From contig NZ_JAHBZI010000002.1 in assembly GCF_019635515.1 (NCBI RefSeq), forward strand, positions 413,664 to 477,663: DNA of 64,000 bases. Direction: 5' to 3'. The notes beneath the pieces were generated by a model. The model had not been told where the DNA came from. It was given only the letters and a program-made list of their open reading frames with translations, and did not search any database. A program made the translations under genes and the position numbers. The stretch comes from Sphingomonas sp. (GTDB lineage: Bacteria > Pseudomonadota > Alphaproteobacteria > Sphingomonadales > Sphingomonadaceae). This document shows, piece after piece, positions 7,104 through 15,875 of the stretch (positions are counted from its first letter, which is position 1; each line of letters begins with the position of its first letter).

Positions 7104-9985
7104 GCGTTCACCACCCCGTCGCAGCGGTCGCATAGCGCGCCGTCCACTGCAACCTCGGGAAGATGCCGCCAGCAACGGCCGCATTTATGGCGATCGGTGG
7201 GCGTCACCGTGACGCTATCGCCGGAAGCGACTGACGAGACGATGAACAATTCGGCGAGATCGACGCCGCCGGGCAGGTTCGGCGCGGTGACTTCGGCCTC
7301 CAGGCTCGATCGCACCTGCTTGTCGCGGCGATAGGGTTCGATCGCTTCGGTGACTGTCTGGCGCAGCGCCCGGATCGCCGCCCAGTCGGCGCTGGTCGCG
7401 GCGCCCTCGGGCAGCACCGGCCATTCGAGCATATGCACCGATTCGTTTTCGCTTGGGAAGCGCGCCTGCCACACTTCCTCGGCGGTGAAGGCAAGGATCG
7501 GCGCGGCGTAGCGGACCAGTGCGTGGAACAGCGTATCGAGCACCGTCCGATAGGCCCGGCGCTTCGGGTCCGAAGGCGCGTCGCAATAGAGCGAATCCTT
7601 GCGGATATCGAAGAAGAACGCCGACAGATCCTCATTGGCGAAGTCGGTCAGCGCGCGGCTGTAGCGGTTGAACTCGAACGCTTCCGCCGCCGAGCGCAAT
7701 TCCGCGTCCAGCTCAGCCAGCTTGGCCAGCACATAGCGCTCCAGCTCGGGCATCTCGGCTACGGCCAACTTCTCGCTGTCGTCGAAACCGTCCAATGCCC
7801 CCAGCAGATAGCGGAAGGTGTTGCGCAGCTTGCGATAGGTGTCGCCGGTGCCGGCCAGCACCTCCTTGCCGATGCGGACGTCCTCGAAATAATCGGTCTG
7901 CGCGACCCACAGCCGCAGGATATCCGCGCCGCTCTCGCCGATGATCTTCAAGGGATCGACGACGTTGCCGAGCGACTTCGACATTTTCCGCCCATTGCCG
8001 TCGAGCGCGAAGCCGTGGGTCAGCACCGCGCCATAGGGCGCGCGCCCGCGCGTCCCGCACGATTCGAGCAGCGACGACTGGAACCAGCCGCGATGCTGGT
8101 CCGATCCTTCGAGATACAGGTCGGCGCGGGCATCCGCCCCGTAGCGCGCCTCGATCACGAAAGCGTGCGTAGAACCCGAATCGAACCACACGTCGAGAAT
8201 GTCGGTGACCACCTCATACTCGTCGAGCTTGTAGCCCGGCCCGAGCAAAGCCTGATGATCCGCCTGGAACCAGGCATCGGCACCGCCGGCGCGGAAAGCG
8301 TCGAGGATGCGGGCATTCACCGCCGGATCGCGCAGATATTCGCCCGACTGGCGATGGACATACAGCGCGATCGGCACGCCCCAGGCGCGCTGGCGGCTGA
8401 TCACCCAGTCGGGGCGCCCTTCGACCATCGAGCGGATGCGATTGATTGAGCGCTCGGGCACCCAGCGCGTGCGCTCGATGGCGTCGATGGCGAGTTCGCG
8501 CAGCGTCGGCCCATTGCCGCGGGCATGCCCCGCCACCGGTTCGTCGCCCTGCTCGATCACCGGCAGCGCGCTGTCATCGGTCTTGGCCCGATCCATCGGG
8601 ATGAACCATTGCGGCGTGCAGCGGAAGATGATCTTGGCCTTGGACCGCCAGCTATGCGGATAGCTGTGCGGGAAATCCTCGGACGCGGCGAGCAATGCGC
8701 CCGCGTCACGCAGATCGCTGCAGATCGGCCCATCGGGCGCGACGAACTTCTTGTTGATGACCGAGCCCTGACCGCCCAGCCACAGCCAGTCGGGGCGATA
8801 CATGCCGCTGCCATCGACCGCGAACACCGGATCGATGCCGTGTGCCTTGCAGAGCAGGAAATCGTCCTCTCCATGATCGGGTGCCATATGGACCAGGCCA
8901 GTGCCGGCGTCAGTGGTGACGAAATCGCCCGGCAGGAACGGACGCGGCTTGGCGAAGAAGCCGCCGAGATGGTGCATCGGATGGCGGGCGATGGCTCCGG
9001 AGAGCTGCGAGCCTTTGAAACTAACCTCTTCGCATTCGACCAAGGAAATGCCGTCTGGCGCCCACCGATTGCGGAACGAGGTGAGAAGCTCCTTCGCGAT
9101 CAGGACGCTCATCCTGCTTTCGCGCAGACCGCTTTGCACATCGACCCAGCTTTTATCATCGCCGCGGCTACCTTGCGTGCCGGACTTCCCGATCGAGCAA
9201 AGGACGTACTCAACCTCCGGCCCATAAGCCAAAGCCTGGTTCACCGGGATCGTCCATGGCGTCGTCGTCCAGATCACCGCATGCGCGCCGACCAGTTCGG
9301 GCGCGTTCGGCGCCTCAACGATCTCGAACGCCACATCGATCTGGGTCGAGACCACGTCCTCATATTCGACTTCTGCCTCGGCCAGCGCGGTCTTCTCGAC
9401 CGGCGACCACATCACCGGCTTGGCGCCGCGATAGAGCTGGCCGCTCTCGGCGAACTTCAAAAGCTCCCCCGCGATCGTCGCCTCGGCGTCGAACTTCATG
9501 GTCAGATAGGGATCGTCCCAATCGCCCATGATCCCCAGCCGCTCGAATTGCCCGCGCTGGACCGCCACCCATTTCTCGGCATAGGCACGGCATTCGGCGC
9601 GGAAGGCGACCGGATCGACTTCATCCTTGTTGAGCTTCTTGGCGCGATAGGCTTCCTCGACCTTCCACTCGATCGGCAGGCCATGGCAGTCCCAGCCGGG
9701 CACATAGGGCGCATCCTTGCCCATCAGCGACTGCGAGCGCACGACGATGTCCTTGAGGATCTTGTTCATCGCATGGCCCATGTGAATGTCGCCATTCGCA
9801 TAAGGGGGGCCGTCATGGAGCAGGAAGCGCTCGCGCCCGGCGCGCTGCTCACGCAATTTCTGGTAGAGCCCGATCTTCGCCCAGCGCTCGAGGATCGCCG
9901 GCTCCTTGGCGGCGAGCCCGGCCTTCATGGGGAAATCGGTCTTCGGCAGGAAGACGGTGTCGCGATAGTCGATTGCGTCGGTCAT
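7100..9985 (-). CDS. ileS: Isoleucyl-tRNA synthetase
   Basis: This class Ia aminoacyl-tRNA synthetase of 961 residues charges tRNA-Ile and edits misactivated valine. The HIGH signature is HMGH at 68-71, KMSKS at 667-671, and a zinc-binding C-terminus with CGRCWRH and LCDRCDG follows. The editing domain has TTPWTIP and the DAGTGLVHMAPDHGEDD motif. A stretch from about residue 266 (GKSGTQGSRG onward) adds about 25 residues compared with the E. coli enzyme and uses less GC-rich codons. I set the start at 9985; an ATG at 10024 would add 13 residues. Confidence 0.96.
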   Translation of the reverse strand: MTDAIDYRDTVFLPKTDFPMKAGLAAKEPAILERWAKIGLYQKLREQRAGRERFLLHDGPPYANGDIHMGHAMNKILKDIVVRSQSLMGKDAPYVPGWDCHGLPIEWKVEEAYRAKKLNKDEVDPVAFRAECRAYAEKWVAVQRGQFERLGIMGDWDDPYLTMKFDAEATIAGELLKFAESGQLYRGAKPVMWSPVEKTALAEAEVEYEDVVSTQIDVAFEIVEAPNAPELVGAHAVIWTTTPWTIPVNQALAYGPEVEYVLCSIGKSGTQGSRGDDKSWVDVQSGLRESRMSVLIAKELLTSFRNRWAPDGISLVECEEVSFKGSQLSGAIARHPMHHLGGFFAKPRPFLPGDFVTTDAGTGLVHMAPDHGEDDFLLCKAHGIDPVFAVDGSGMYRPDWLWLGGQGSVINKKFVAPDGPICSDLRDAGALLAASEDFPHSYPHSWRSKAKIIFRCTPQWFIPMDRAKTDDSALPVIEQGDEPVAGHARGNGPTLRELAIDAIERTRWVPERSINRIRSMVEGRPDWVISRQRAWGVPIALYVHRQSGEYLRDPAVNARILDAFRAGGADAWFQADHQALLGPGYKLDEYEVVTDILDVWFDSGSTHAFVIEARYGADARADLYLEGSDQHRGWFQSSLLESCGTRGRAPYGAVLTHGFALDGNGRKMSKSLGNVVDPLKIIGESGADILRLWVAQTDYFEDVRIGKEVLAGTGDTYRKLRNTFRYLLGALDGFDDSEKLAVAEMPELERYVLAKLAELDAELRSAAEAFEFNRYSRALTDFANEDLSAFFFDIRKDSLYCDAPSDPKRRAYRTVLDTLFHALVRYAAPILAFTAEEVWQARFPSENESVHMLEWPVLPEGAATSADWAAIRALRQTVTEAIEPYRRDKQVRSSLEAEVTAPNLPGGVDLAELFIVSSVASGDSVTVTPTDRHKCGRCWRHLPEVAVDGALCDRCDGVVNA

Positions 9986-10060
9986 GGGTGCGCGGGGATT
10001 AGCTTGTGCAAGGGGCTGAGTCATCCCTTTGCGGAGGGAGGGGGATTCAGAAGAGAATTT

Positions 10061-10208
10061 GTTCACGCAAAGGCGCGAGGACGCAAAGAGATTGGCATGC
10101 GCGGCGATGGTTTCGCACCGGCGAGGCCCTTCGGATCGCAACGATCGAGGAGGAAGGCCGCTGGCGCGGCGGGCGATCCTTTTCGCGACTTCGCGTTCGT
10201 GCGTGAAC
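10061..10208. repeat. Imperfect inverted repeat in the ribF-ileS gap
   Basis: The gap of about 230 bases holds arms GTTCACGCAAAGGCGCGAG (from 10061) and, at the far end, TTCGCGTTCGTGCGTGAAC (to 10208), roughly inverted around a GC-rich middle. The terminal 8 bases GTTCACGC/GCGTGAAC pair exactly. It resembles small dispersed intergenic repeats but no second copy was seen in the window. Confidence 0.5.
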
Positions 10209-10215
10209 CACTTCT

Positions 10216-11142
10216 TTACCCGGCCAGCAATGTGCGGGCCTTTGCCGCATCCTTGTCCATCTGGGTCTTCAATGTCGCGAGATCGTCGAACTTGGCCTCG
10301 GGGCGGATATAGTCGATCAGCTGCACTTCGATGGTCTGGCCGTACAGGTCTTCGGCGAAGTCGAAGAAGAAGCTCTCCAGCAGTTCCTCGGGCGGCTCGA
10401 AGCTCGGCCGGATACCGAGATTCGCCACCCCGTCCAGCACCCGCCCGTCGCTCAGCCGCCCGCGCACGGCATAGATGCCGTATGCCGGCCGCAGATAATT
10501 GGCGAGGCGCATATTGGCGGTCGGATAGCCGAGCGTCCGCCCGAGCTGCGCGCCCTTCTCGACCATGCCGGCGATCGCGAACGGGCGCGTGAGCAGCGCC
10601 GCCGCCTCGCGCGGCTGGCCTGCGCGGAGATGCTCGCGGATGCGGCTGGACGAGACCACCCAGCCATCCTGCATCACCGGCGGCACCGTCTGCGCGGCGA
10701 AGCCCAGTTCGTCGCCGAGCCGTGCCAGCGTCGCGACATCGCCCGATCGCCCCTTGCCGAACGTGAAGTCGCCCCCGGTCACCACCCCCGCCGCGCCGAT
10801 CCAGTCGGCCAGCCGCTCGGCGGCGAAGTCGCGGGCGCTGAGCGCGGCGAGCGCGGCGTCGAACGGGAAGATGATCGTCGCATCGGCCCCGGCCTCGGCG
10901 AACAGCGCCACGCGCTGGTCCATCGAGGTCAGGCGAAACCATTCGGTCTGCGGCTGGAAATAGCGCTTCGGATGCGGATCGAAGGTCCCGACCAAAGCCG
11001 GCCGGCCTTCTGCCCGCGCCCGCGCCACGGCATGGCCGACCACCGCCTGGTGCCCCAGGTGAAATCCATCGAAATTACCCAGCGCGACGATCCCGCCGCG
11101 AAAGGCGTCCGGGATCGCCGAGCCGCCGTTCAGCCGCTCCAT
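10216..11142 (-). CDS. ribF: Bifunctional riboflavin kinase/FAD synthetase
   Basis: This 308-residue enzyme phosphorylates riboflavin to FMN and adenylates FMN to FAD in the cytoplasm. The N-terminal adenylyltransferase domain has GNFDGFHLGH (22-31) and SSSRIRE (164-170). The C-terminal flavokinase domain has GYPTAN (205-210) and a later NLGIRPSFE segment. Both are complete. It precedes ileS on the same strand, with the inverted-repeat gap between; ribF-ileS-lspA order is widespread in proteobacteria. Confidence 0.96.
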   Translation of the reverse strand: MERLNGGSAIPDAFRGGIVALGNFDGFHLGHQAVVGHAVARARAEGRPALVGTFDPHPKRYFQPQTEWFRLTSMDQRVALFAEAGADATIIFPFDAALAALSARDFAAERLADWIGAAGVVTGGDFTFGKGRSGDVATLARLGDELGFAAQTVPPVMQDGWVVSSSRIREHLRAGQPREAAALLTRPFAIAGMVEKGAQLGRTLGYPTANMRLANYLRPAYGIYAVRGRLSDGRVLDGVANLGIRPSFEPPEELLESFFFDFAEDLYGQTIEVQLIDYIRPEAKFDDLATLKTQMDKDAAKARTLLAG

Positions 11143-11191
11143 GCGCGGGGCTATAGGGCGGGCGGCACCGCCTCGCTAGCCCGCCAACCGC

Positions 11192-12073
11192 TCAGCTGCC
11201 GCACACGCCCGGCGGCCCCGGCTCGCCGGGATCGCCCTTGTCCCCTTTATCGCCCTTGTCGCCCTTCGTGGCAGCAGGGCATTGTCGGCTGGCGTTGATG
11301 ATCGTTGTAATCCGCTTGCGCAGGTCGTTGATCACCGTCGTGTTGCCTTCGCGAATGGCCTTTTCGAGCGCCTCGACCAGCCGGTCGATATCGGGAGAGG
11401 TCAGCGGATCCTTGGTTGTATCGCGAGGTGCCTCTTTGGGCGGATCCACGGGTGTAGTTCGCTGGGGCTCGTCAGGTTGTTTGGGCACCGGCGTCGATTC
11501 GTCGCCCCCGCTACCCGGACCCAGGATACTGTCGCGGGCTTCCTTTGCACTATTCCGTCCCCAGCCGGTAATCGGATGGAGCGCGCCAAGGGCGAAAGCG
11601 CCCAGCGACACCAGGCACGCCGCAGCGAAGGCGGATCGCTTAAAGGAAGGCCATAACGCTTCCTCCCGCCACGCCAGCGCGATGCAGATGGTGGCGGCCA
11701 TGGCGGCAGCAATCCACCACCAGCCGATGGGCGCGATCAGCGCGATCAGCGCCGCAATCAATCCGCCGGTCAGGGACAGGATGACGAGAAGACTGAAATG
11801 CTCGGGCCACGGTTCGCGGCGAACCGGCGGATGCTCAAAAACACTATCGCGCTCCTTTCTCCAGAGCTCGCGCACGTCATGCAAGACGGCCAGTTCCAGT
11901 AACAGTGCGAGCAATGCGGCAAGCGCAGCTGCGGAAAACAAAAGGATCGCGGGATTGAGGTCGAGCTTGGAAAGCTGCGCCTGCTTGGCAGCAAATGCCA
12001 AGGTCAAACCCGCCGCGGCAAGTCCCAGCAACTTGGGCGATACGCTCGGCGTGTACCCCGGTTCTTCCGTCAT
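11192..12073 (-). CDS. Polytopic membrane protein with collagen-like C-terminal tail
   Basis: I do not recognise the family. The 293-residue protein has about five hydrophobic segments in the first 170 residues (around 13-30, 38-62, 93-140 as two, 147-166). A polar Pro/Thr/Asp linker follows, then a charged helical stretch (DIDRLVEALEKAIREGN, about 229-262) likely to form a coiled coil. It ends in seven uninterrupted Gly-X-Y triplets (GDK GDK GDK GDP GEP GPP GVC) just before the stop. Cys264 and Cys291 bracket this tail. Coiled coil plus collagen triplets suggests a trimer, a structural inference only. Codon use looks less GC-extreme than its neighbours. It stands alone between ribF and the dipeptidase. 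Confidence 0.7.
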   Translation of the reverse strand: MTEEPGYTPSVSPKLLGLAAAGLTLAFAAKQAQLSKLDLNPAILLFSAAALAALLALLLELAVLHDVRELWRKERDSVFEHPPVRREPWPEHFSLLVILSLTGGLIAALIALIAPIGWWWIAAAMAATICIALAWREEALWPSFKRSAFAAACLVSLGAFALGALHPITGWGRNSAKEARDSILGPGSGGDESTPVPKQPDEPQRTTPVDPPKEAPRDTTKDPLTSPDIDRLVEALEKAIREGNTTVINDLRKRITTIINASRQCPAATKGDKGDKGDKGDPGEPGPPGVCGS

Positions 12074-12134
12074 CTTCCCGTCCCCCTTGCGCTACATCAA
12101 GCGCCGCCGGGCGGGACAGTCAAGCGCGGACGGC

Positions 12135-13304
12135 TCAGCCCAGCGGCACCATCCCCGCGCGGATCACGCGCAGGATGTTGCCGCCCATCACCTTGGCGGT
12201 CTCGTCCGGCGTGAACCCCGCATCGACCAGCGCCTGGGTGATCACCGCCAACTGCGATGCATCGAAGCTGGTCTCGACCGCGCCGTCGAAGTCCGATCCC
12301 AGCCCGACAAAATCGATCCCGACCAGGTCGCGGACATGCGCGATCGCCTTGACGACATCGGCAGGCGACGAGCCGCAGATCGCCGCGTCCCAATAGCCGA
12401 TCCCGATCACCCCGCCGGTCTTCGCCACGCCCTTGATCTCGTCATCGGTCAGATTGCGGTTGACCTTGCAGGTCGCCTGCACCCCGCCATGGCTGGAGAC
12501 CACCGGGCGCTTGGCCACCGCCAATATCTGCGCGACCGAAGCATGGCTCGAATGGGCGATGTCGACGATCATGCCCTTCTGCTCCATCCGCCGCAGCACC
12601 TGCAGCCCGAGCGGCGTCAGCCCGCCCTTGTTGACGCCGTGCATCGATCCGGCGACGTCGTTGTCGAAGAAATGGGCGAGCCCCGCCATGCGGAAGCCGG
12701 CATCGTAGAGCTTGTCGAGATTGCCAATCTGCCCCTCGATATCCTGCAAGCCCTCGATCGACAGCATGCCGCCGACGATCTTCTTGCCCTTGGCCCGCTC
12801 GGCAAGCAGCGCGTCCATATCGGCCGGCGTGCGGATCACCCGCAGCTTGCCGTCCGATCCCGCAGCGGCGCGGTCGAGCTTGCGGGCATGGAACAGCGAG
12901 CGTTCGAGCAGGGAGCTCCACGTCTTGGGCGGCTGCATCTGGGCGATGGTCAGCAGCGTGATGTTGTCGGTGTCGGCGGTGTTGGAATCGTAATTCTGGC
13001 CCTTGGGCGTCTTGGTCACCGACGAGAAGATCTGGAGCGTGGCATTGCCTTCGATCAGGCGGGGCAGATCGACCTGTCCGGTGTTCGATCGCTCCAGCAG
13101 CGAGCGCCGCCACATCAAAGTGTCGGCATGCATGTCCGCGACGAGCAGGCTGTCGTGCAGCTTCTTCGTCTCCGCGGTGACCACCGGCAGCTTGCCAGGC
13201 GTCACCTTGTTCATGCTGCCTTCGATGATCCCCGGCGCGAAACCGAAAAAGCCGATGGCGGCGAGCACGAGGAGCACGCCCAGTCCCCACAGGATTCTCT
13301 TCAT
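12135..13304 (-). CDS. Membrane dipeptidase (M19, renal dipeptidase family)
   Basis: This 389-residue M19 metallopeptidase has an N-terminal signal or anchor (residues 4-22), so it works outside the cytoplasm. M19 enzymes cleave dipeptides, including those with a C-terminal D-residue. Zinc-site motifs are visible: DMHADT with His59 and Asp61, GMLSIEGLQDIEG with the bridging Glu, then VDIAHSSHA and VSSHGG supplying later histidines, and FVGLGSDFDG. The start overlaps the folA stop by 4 bases, giving a folA-dipeptidase transcript. Confidence 0.9.
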   Translation of the reverse strand: MKRILWGLGVLLVLAAIGFFGFAPGIIEGSMNKVTPGKLPVVTAETKKLHDSLLVADMHADTLMWRRSLLERSNTGQVDLPRLIEGNATLQIFSSVTKTPKGQNYDSNTADTDNITLLTIAQMQPPKTWSSLLERSLFHARKLDRAAAGSDGKLRVIRTPADMDALLAERAKGKKIVGGMLSIEGLQDIEGQIGNLDKLYDAGFRMAGLAHFFDNDVAGSMHGVNKGGLTPLGLQVLRRMEQKGMIVDIAHSSHASVAQILAVAKRPVVSSHGGVQATCKVNRNLTDDEIKGVAKTGGVIGIGYWDAAICGSSPADVVKAIAHVRDLVGIDFVGLGSDFDGAVETSFDASQLAVITQALVDAGFTPDETAKVMGGNILRVIRAGMVPLG

Positions 13305-13777
13305 GCCGCTCTCTCCAAAGTGACGAAGCTAAAAGCGGGGCGCCCCGCTTCCTCTGCGAAATCCTCGCGCGCCGTCTCGCGCCACGCAAGCCCGAACGGC
13401 GGCATCAATGTGTCGCCCTCGGCCTGCGCATGGACCTCGGTCAGCTCGATCCGGTCGGCTTGCGCCAAGAAGGTCGCGAAGATCTCCGCGCCGCCGATCA
13501 CCGCGACTTCGCCCGTTCCCGCCAGCGCCAGCGCTTCCTCCGGCGTATGCGCCACTTCCGCACCCTCCGCCCGCCAGCCGCGGTCTCGCGTCAGCACGAT
13601 GTGGCGGCGGCCGGGCAGGGGGCTCGGGAAGCTCTCGAAGGTCTTGCGCCCCATCACCATCGGCTTGCCCATCGTGCCGCTTTTGAAGCGCTTGAGATCG
13701 GTGGGCAGATGCCACGGCAGCTTGCCGTCGCGGCCGATCACGCCATTGTCGGCACGGGCGAGGTGGAAGACGATCAT
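13301..13777 (-). CDS. folA: Dihydrofolate reductase
   Basis: This 158-residue enzyme reduces dihydrofolate to tetrahydrofolate with NADPH. It starts MIVFHLARADNGVIGRDGKL and continues PWHLPTDLKRFK, placing Trp22 and the catalytic Asp27 as in E. coli DHFR. The NADPH-loop MGRKTFESFP and the VIGGAEIF motif are present. It is coupled to the downstream dipeptidase. thyA, which makes the substrate, lies 2 kb away on the same strand but in a separate unit. Confidence 0.96.
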   Translation of the reverse strand: MIVFHLARADNGVIGRDGKLPWHLPTDLKRFKSGTMGKPMVMGRKTFESFPSPLPGRRHIVLTRDRGWRAEGAEVAHTPEEALALAGTGEVAVIGGAEIFATFLAQADRIELTEVHAQAEGDTLMPPFGLAWRETAREDFAEEAGRPAFSFVTLERAA

Positions 13778-13799
13778 GCCCGCTTATGCGGCGCTCCGG

Positions 13800-14690
13800 T
13801 CAGGCCGGGCAAGTGGGCGCGGCACCCGATGCGCGGATGTCGCCCAATTTTGCGGCGGTATCGATCGTCACCGCCATGCCCTTCAGCCCCTTGGACCCGA
13901 GATTGCCGCCTGGGCGCGGGCTCGGCCAGCCGACCGCTTGCATCTGTAATTTGGCACTCCCCGCCATGATCGGCACGCTGAGCGGCGCTTCCATGATGTC
14001 GAACTCGCCAAAGCTGGTCCGCCCCTTGCCGCGCGACACCGGCTCGCCCGACAGCGGCAGCGCCTGGGCATCGGCTTCGGACAGGAACAATGCGCCCGCG
14101 CCGTTGCCGGTATCGAGATGCGCGGCGAAGGTCTTGCCGCCGATCGTCAGCGGGAACACCGGGATCGAACGGTCGAACTCCAGCGCCAGCCCTTCCTTGA
14201 GACCCGGACCGCCGAAGCGGACCTTGGCGTTGCCATAATCGAGCGTCAGCGCGAGCCGCTGGAACAAGGCGATGCCGAGGATCCCGTCCCACGGCACATT
14301 CGGTCCGCGCACGGTGGAAAGCGCAACCAGGCCGACATCCTTGAAGGTGACGCCGCCCACGGCCAGTTCGGGCGCGCCGAACACCTCGCGCGTATCGACC
14401 GCGCCGCCCGGCGCGGGGGTGCGGACCTGACCGATCACTTCGAAGCCCAGTTCCGCGGCAAGCTCGGGCTTGATCCGGCCATGCCCGCCCGCACCGGTGT
14501 CGATCGCGAAGCGGTACGGTCCCTTGCCGCCCAGCATCACCTCGACGACCGGGATGTCGGTGCCCGGCAGCATCGGCAGGACGGCGCAGGTGCCGGTGAT
14601 CACCGGCGGCGCATCGGCGCGGCGCGGCGCATCCTGTGCGACGGCGGCGGTTGCGGCCAGCAGCCCGGCGATGATCGAGATCATGCGCAT
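13800..14690 (-). CDS. Secreted retropepsin-like aspartic protease
   Basis: This 296-residue protein has a signal peptide (IIAGLLAATAAVAQ). Two retropepsin motifs lie in one chain: FAIDTGAGG with Asp64 and AAHLDTGNGAG with Asp193, each in a beta-rich lobe of about 130 residues. Retroviral-type proteases usually form dimers of one lobe; here the gene carries both lobes, so a single chain could form the site. It is probably periplasmic and its substrate is unknown. The ATG at 14690 is preferred because GGGAGGGAAACG precedes it and the signal peptide starts there. Confidence 0.82.
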   Translation of the reverse strand: MRMISIIAGLLAATAAVAQDAPRRADAPPVITGTCAVLPMLPGTDIPVVEVMLGGKGPYRFAIDTGAGGHGRIKPELAAELGFEVIGQVRTPAPGGAVDTREVFGAPELAVGGVTFKDVGLVALSTVRGPNVPWDGILGIALFQRLALTLDYGNAKVRFGGPGLKEGLALEFDRSIPVFPLTIGGKTFAAHLDTGNGAGALFLSEADAQALPLSGEPVSRGKGRTSFGEFDIMEAPLSVPIMAGSAKLQMQAVGWPSPRPGGNLGSKGLKGMAVTIDTAAKLGDIRASGAAPTCPA

Positions 14691-14768
14691 CGTTTCCCTC
14701 CCCGGATTTTCGCGACTACGAATGTAATCGCCAAACTGAACCGTGGATGAACCTTGTTGCCCCAGGCT

Positions 14769-14865
14769 GTCACCCCGGACTTGTTCCGGGGTCCAAAGTG
14801 CCGCGAGCGATGCGGCTGGAGCCTCTTGCACACAGCGCGCCGAGAGTTGGACCCCGAAACAGGTC
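14769..14865. repeat. Inverted repeat with CCCCGGACTTGTTCCGGGG arms
   Basis: The left arm GTCACCCCGGACTTGTTCC (from 14769) reads on into GGGGTCCA; a diverged right arm TTGGACCCCGAAACAGGTC ends at 14865. It abuts the MITE-like copy at 14866. A related end, AACAAGTCCGGGGTGAC, follows the second MITE-like copy (from 30698). Confidence 0.6.
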
Positions 14866-15027
14866 GGTACTTATGCCATTTGAGCTTGTGTCTCCTGTGG
14901 TTCCCCGGCGAAGGCCGGGGCCCAGGTGGAGAGGTCGCCGTAACGAAGCGCTGCGCCCGTCAATATCTGCCCAACTAGGCTCCGGCCTTCGCCGGGGAGC
15001 CGCACATGTTCGAGCGGGATAAGCACC
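14866..15027 (+). repeat. MITE-like element, copy A
   Basis: This 162 bp element sits in the 375-base gap between the aspartic protease and the glutaminyl cyclase. It has inverted ends (GGTACTTATGCCATTTGAGC left; GTTCGAGCGGGATAAGCACC right, in reverse similar). Inside, TTCCCCGGCGAAGGCCGGGG and GCCTTCGCCGGGGAG form a second inverted pair around TAACGAAGCGCTGCGCCCGT. Copy B at 30533-30695 is the same over nearly its whole length. No coding capacity is evident. Confidence 0.75.
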
Positions 15028-15065
15028 GAACAGGTCAGGAGTGACAATAAGGTCGCGACGCGACC

Positions 15066-15875
15066 TCAGCAGCGCATGAGCGCCGCCGCGGCGTCATTGG
15101 CCGCGCCCGCCGGCGGTGCGTCGCTCAATTTCACCTGATACAGTTGCGGCCACATCTTGCCGGTGACGAAGATGCGTTTGCTGGCCGCATCATAGGCGAT
15201 GCCGTTGGGCACTTCATCGGTATCGGGCGTCGGCGGGCCGAGCGCGGTCACATCGACAAAGCCCTTCACCTTGCCCGAGCCGGGATCGATCCGCGCGATC
15301 AAATCGGTCTGCCAGATGTTGGCCCAGATCTCCCCGTCGATCCATTCCAGCTCGTTCAATTGCTTGACCGGGCAGCCATTGGCGGTGACCGCCAACGTCG
15401 ATTGCTGGGCGAGCGTATCGGGATCGAGGAAGCGCAATGTCGCGGTGCCGTCGCTCATGATCACCGACTTGCCGTTATGCGTCAGCCCCCAGCCTTCGCC
15501 CTTATAGGCGAACTCGCCGGCGGGGGTGAAATCCTTGGCGTTGTAGATGAAGCCCTTCTGGTCCTTCCAGGTCAGCTGGTAGATCCTGTCCTTCCAGCCG
15601 ACGATCCCTTCGCCGAAATATTGCGAAGGAAGCTGGACCTGCTGGACGATCTCGCCGGTCTCGGGCGTCACCTTGCGGAAACCCGAAGTGCCCTCTTCGC
15701 CGGTGCTTTCGAACAATGCGCCGTCCTGGAAGAACAGCCCTTCGGTGAAGGCCTGCGAGTCATGATTGAAGGTCTGGACCACCTCCACCGGCTGGACCTT
15801 GGGCGGGCCTTGCTCGCCGCCGCCGCAACCGGCGAGCGGGAGGAGGATCAGGGCGGGCAGGGCAAAGCGCATCAT
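15066..15875 (-). CDS. Glutaminyl-peptide cyclotransferase, lipoprotein
   Basis: The protein has 269 residues and a lipoprotein signal (LILLPLAGC, Cys17). The body matches the plant/bacterial five-bladed beta-propeller glutaminyl cyclases, which convert N-terminal glutamine to pyroglutamate. Seen are [12 protein letters not shown] near the start, YLTWKDQ-like repeats, [11 protein letters not shown], and [17 protein letters not shown] followed by [10 protein letters not shown]. These include the acidic and Trp positions of the family active site. It is likely periplasmic. Its start overlaps the thyA stop by 4 bases. Confidence 0.9.
   Translation of the reverse strand: MMRFALPALILLPLAGCGGGEQGPPKVQPVEVVQTFNHDSQAFTEGLFFQDGALFESTGEEGTSGFRKVTPETGEIVQQVQLPSQYFGEGIVGWKDRIYQLTWKDQKGFIYNAKDFTPAGEFAYKGEGWGLTHNGKSVIMSDGTATLRFLDPDTLAQQSTLAVTANGCPVKQLNELEWIDGEIWANIWQTDLIARIDPGSGKVKGFVDVTALGPPTPDTDEVPNGIAYDAASKRIFVTGKMWPQLYQVKLSDAPPAGAANDAAAALMRC

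Noticed and set aside
8525..10312. A 595-codon frame antisense to ileS
   Set aside because: ileS has complete signature motifs on the minus strand; this frame has none.
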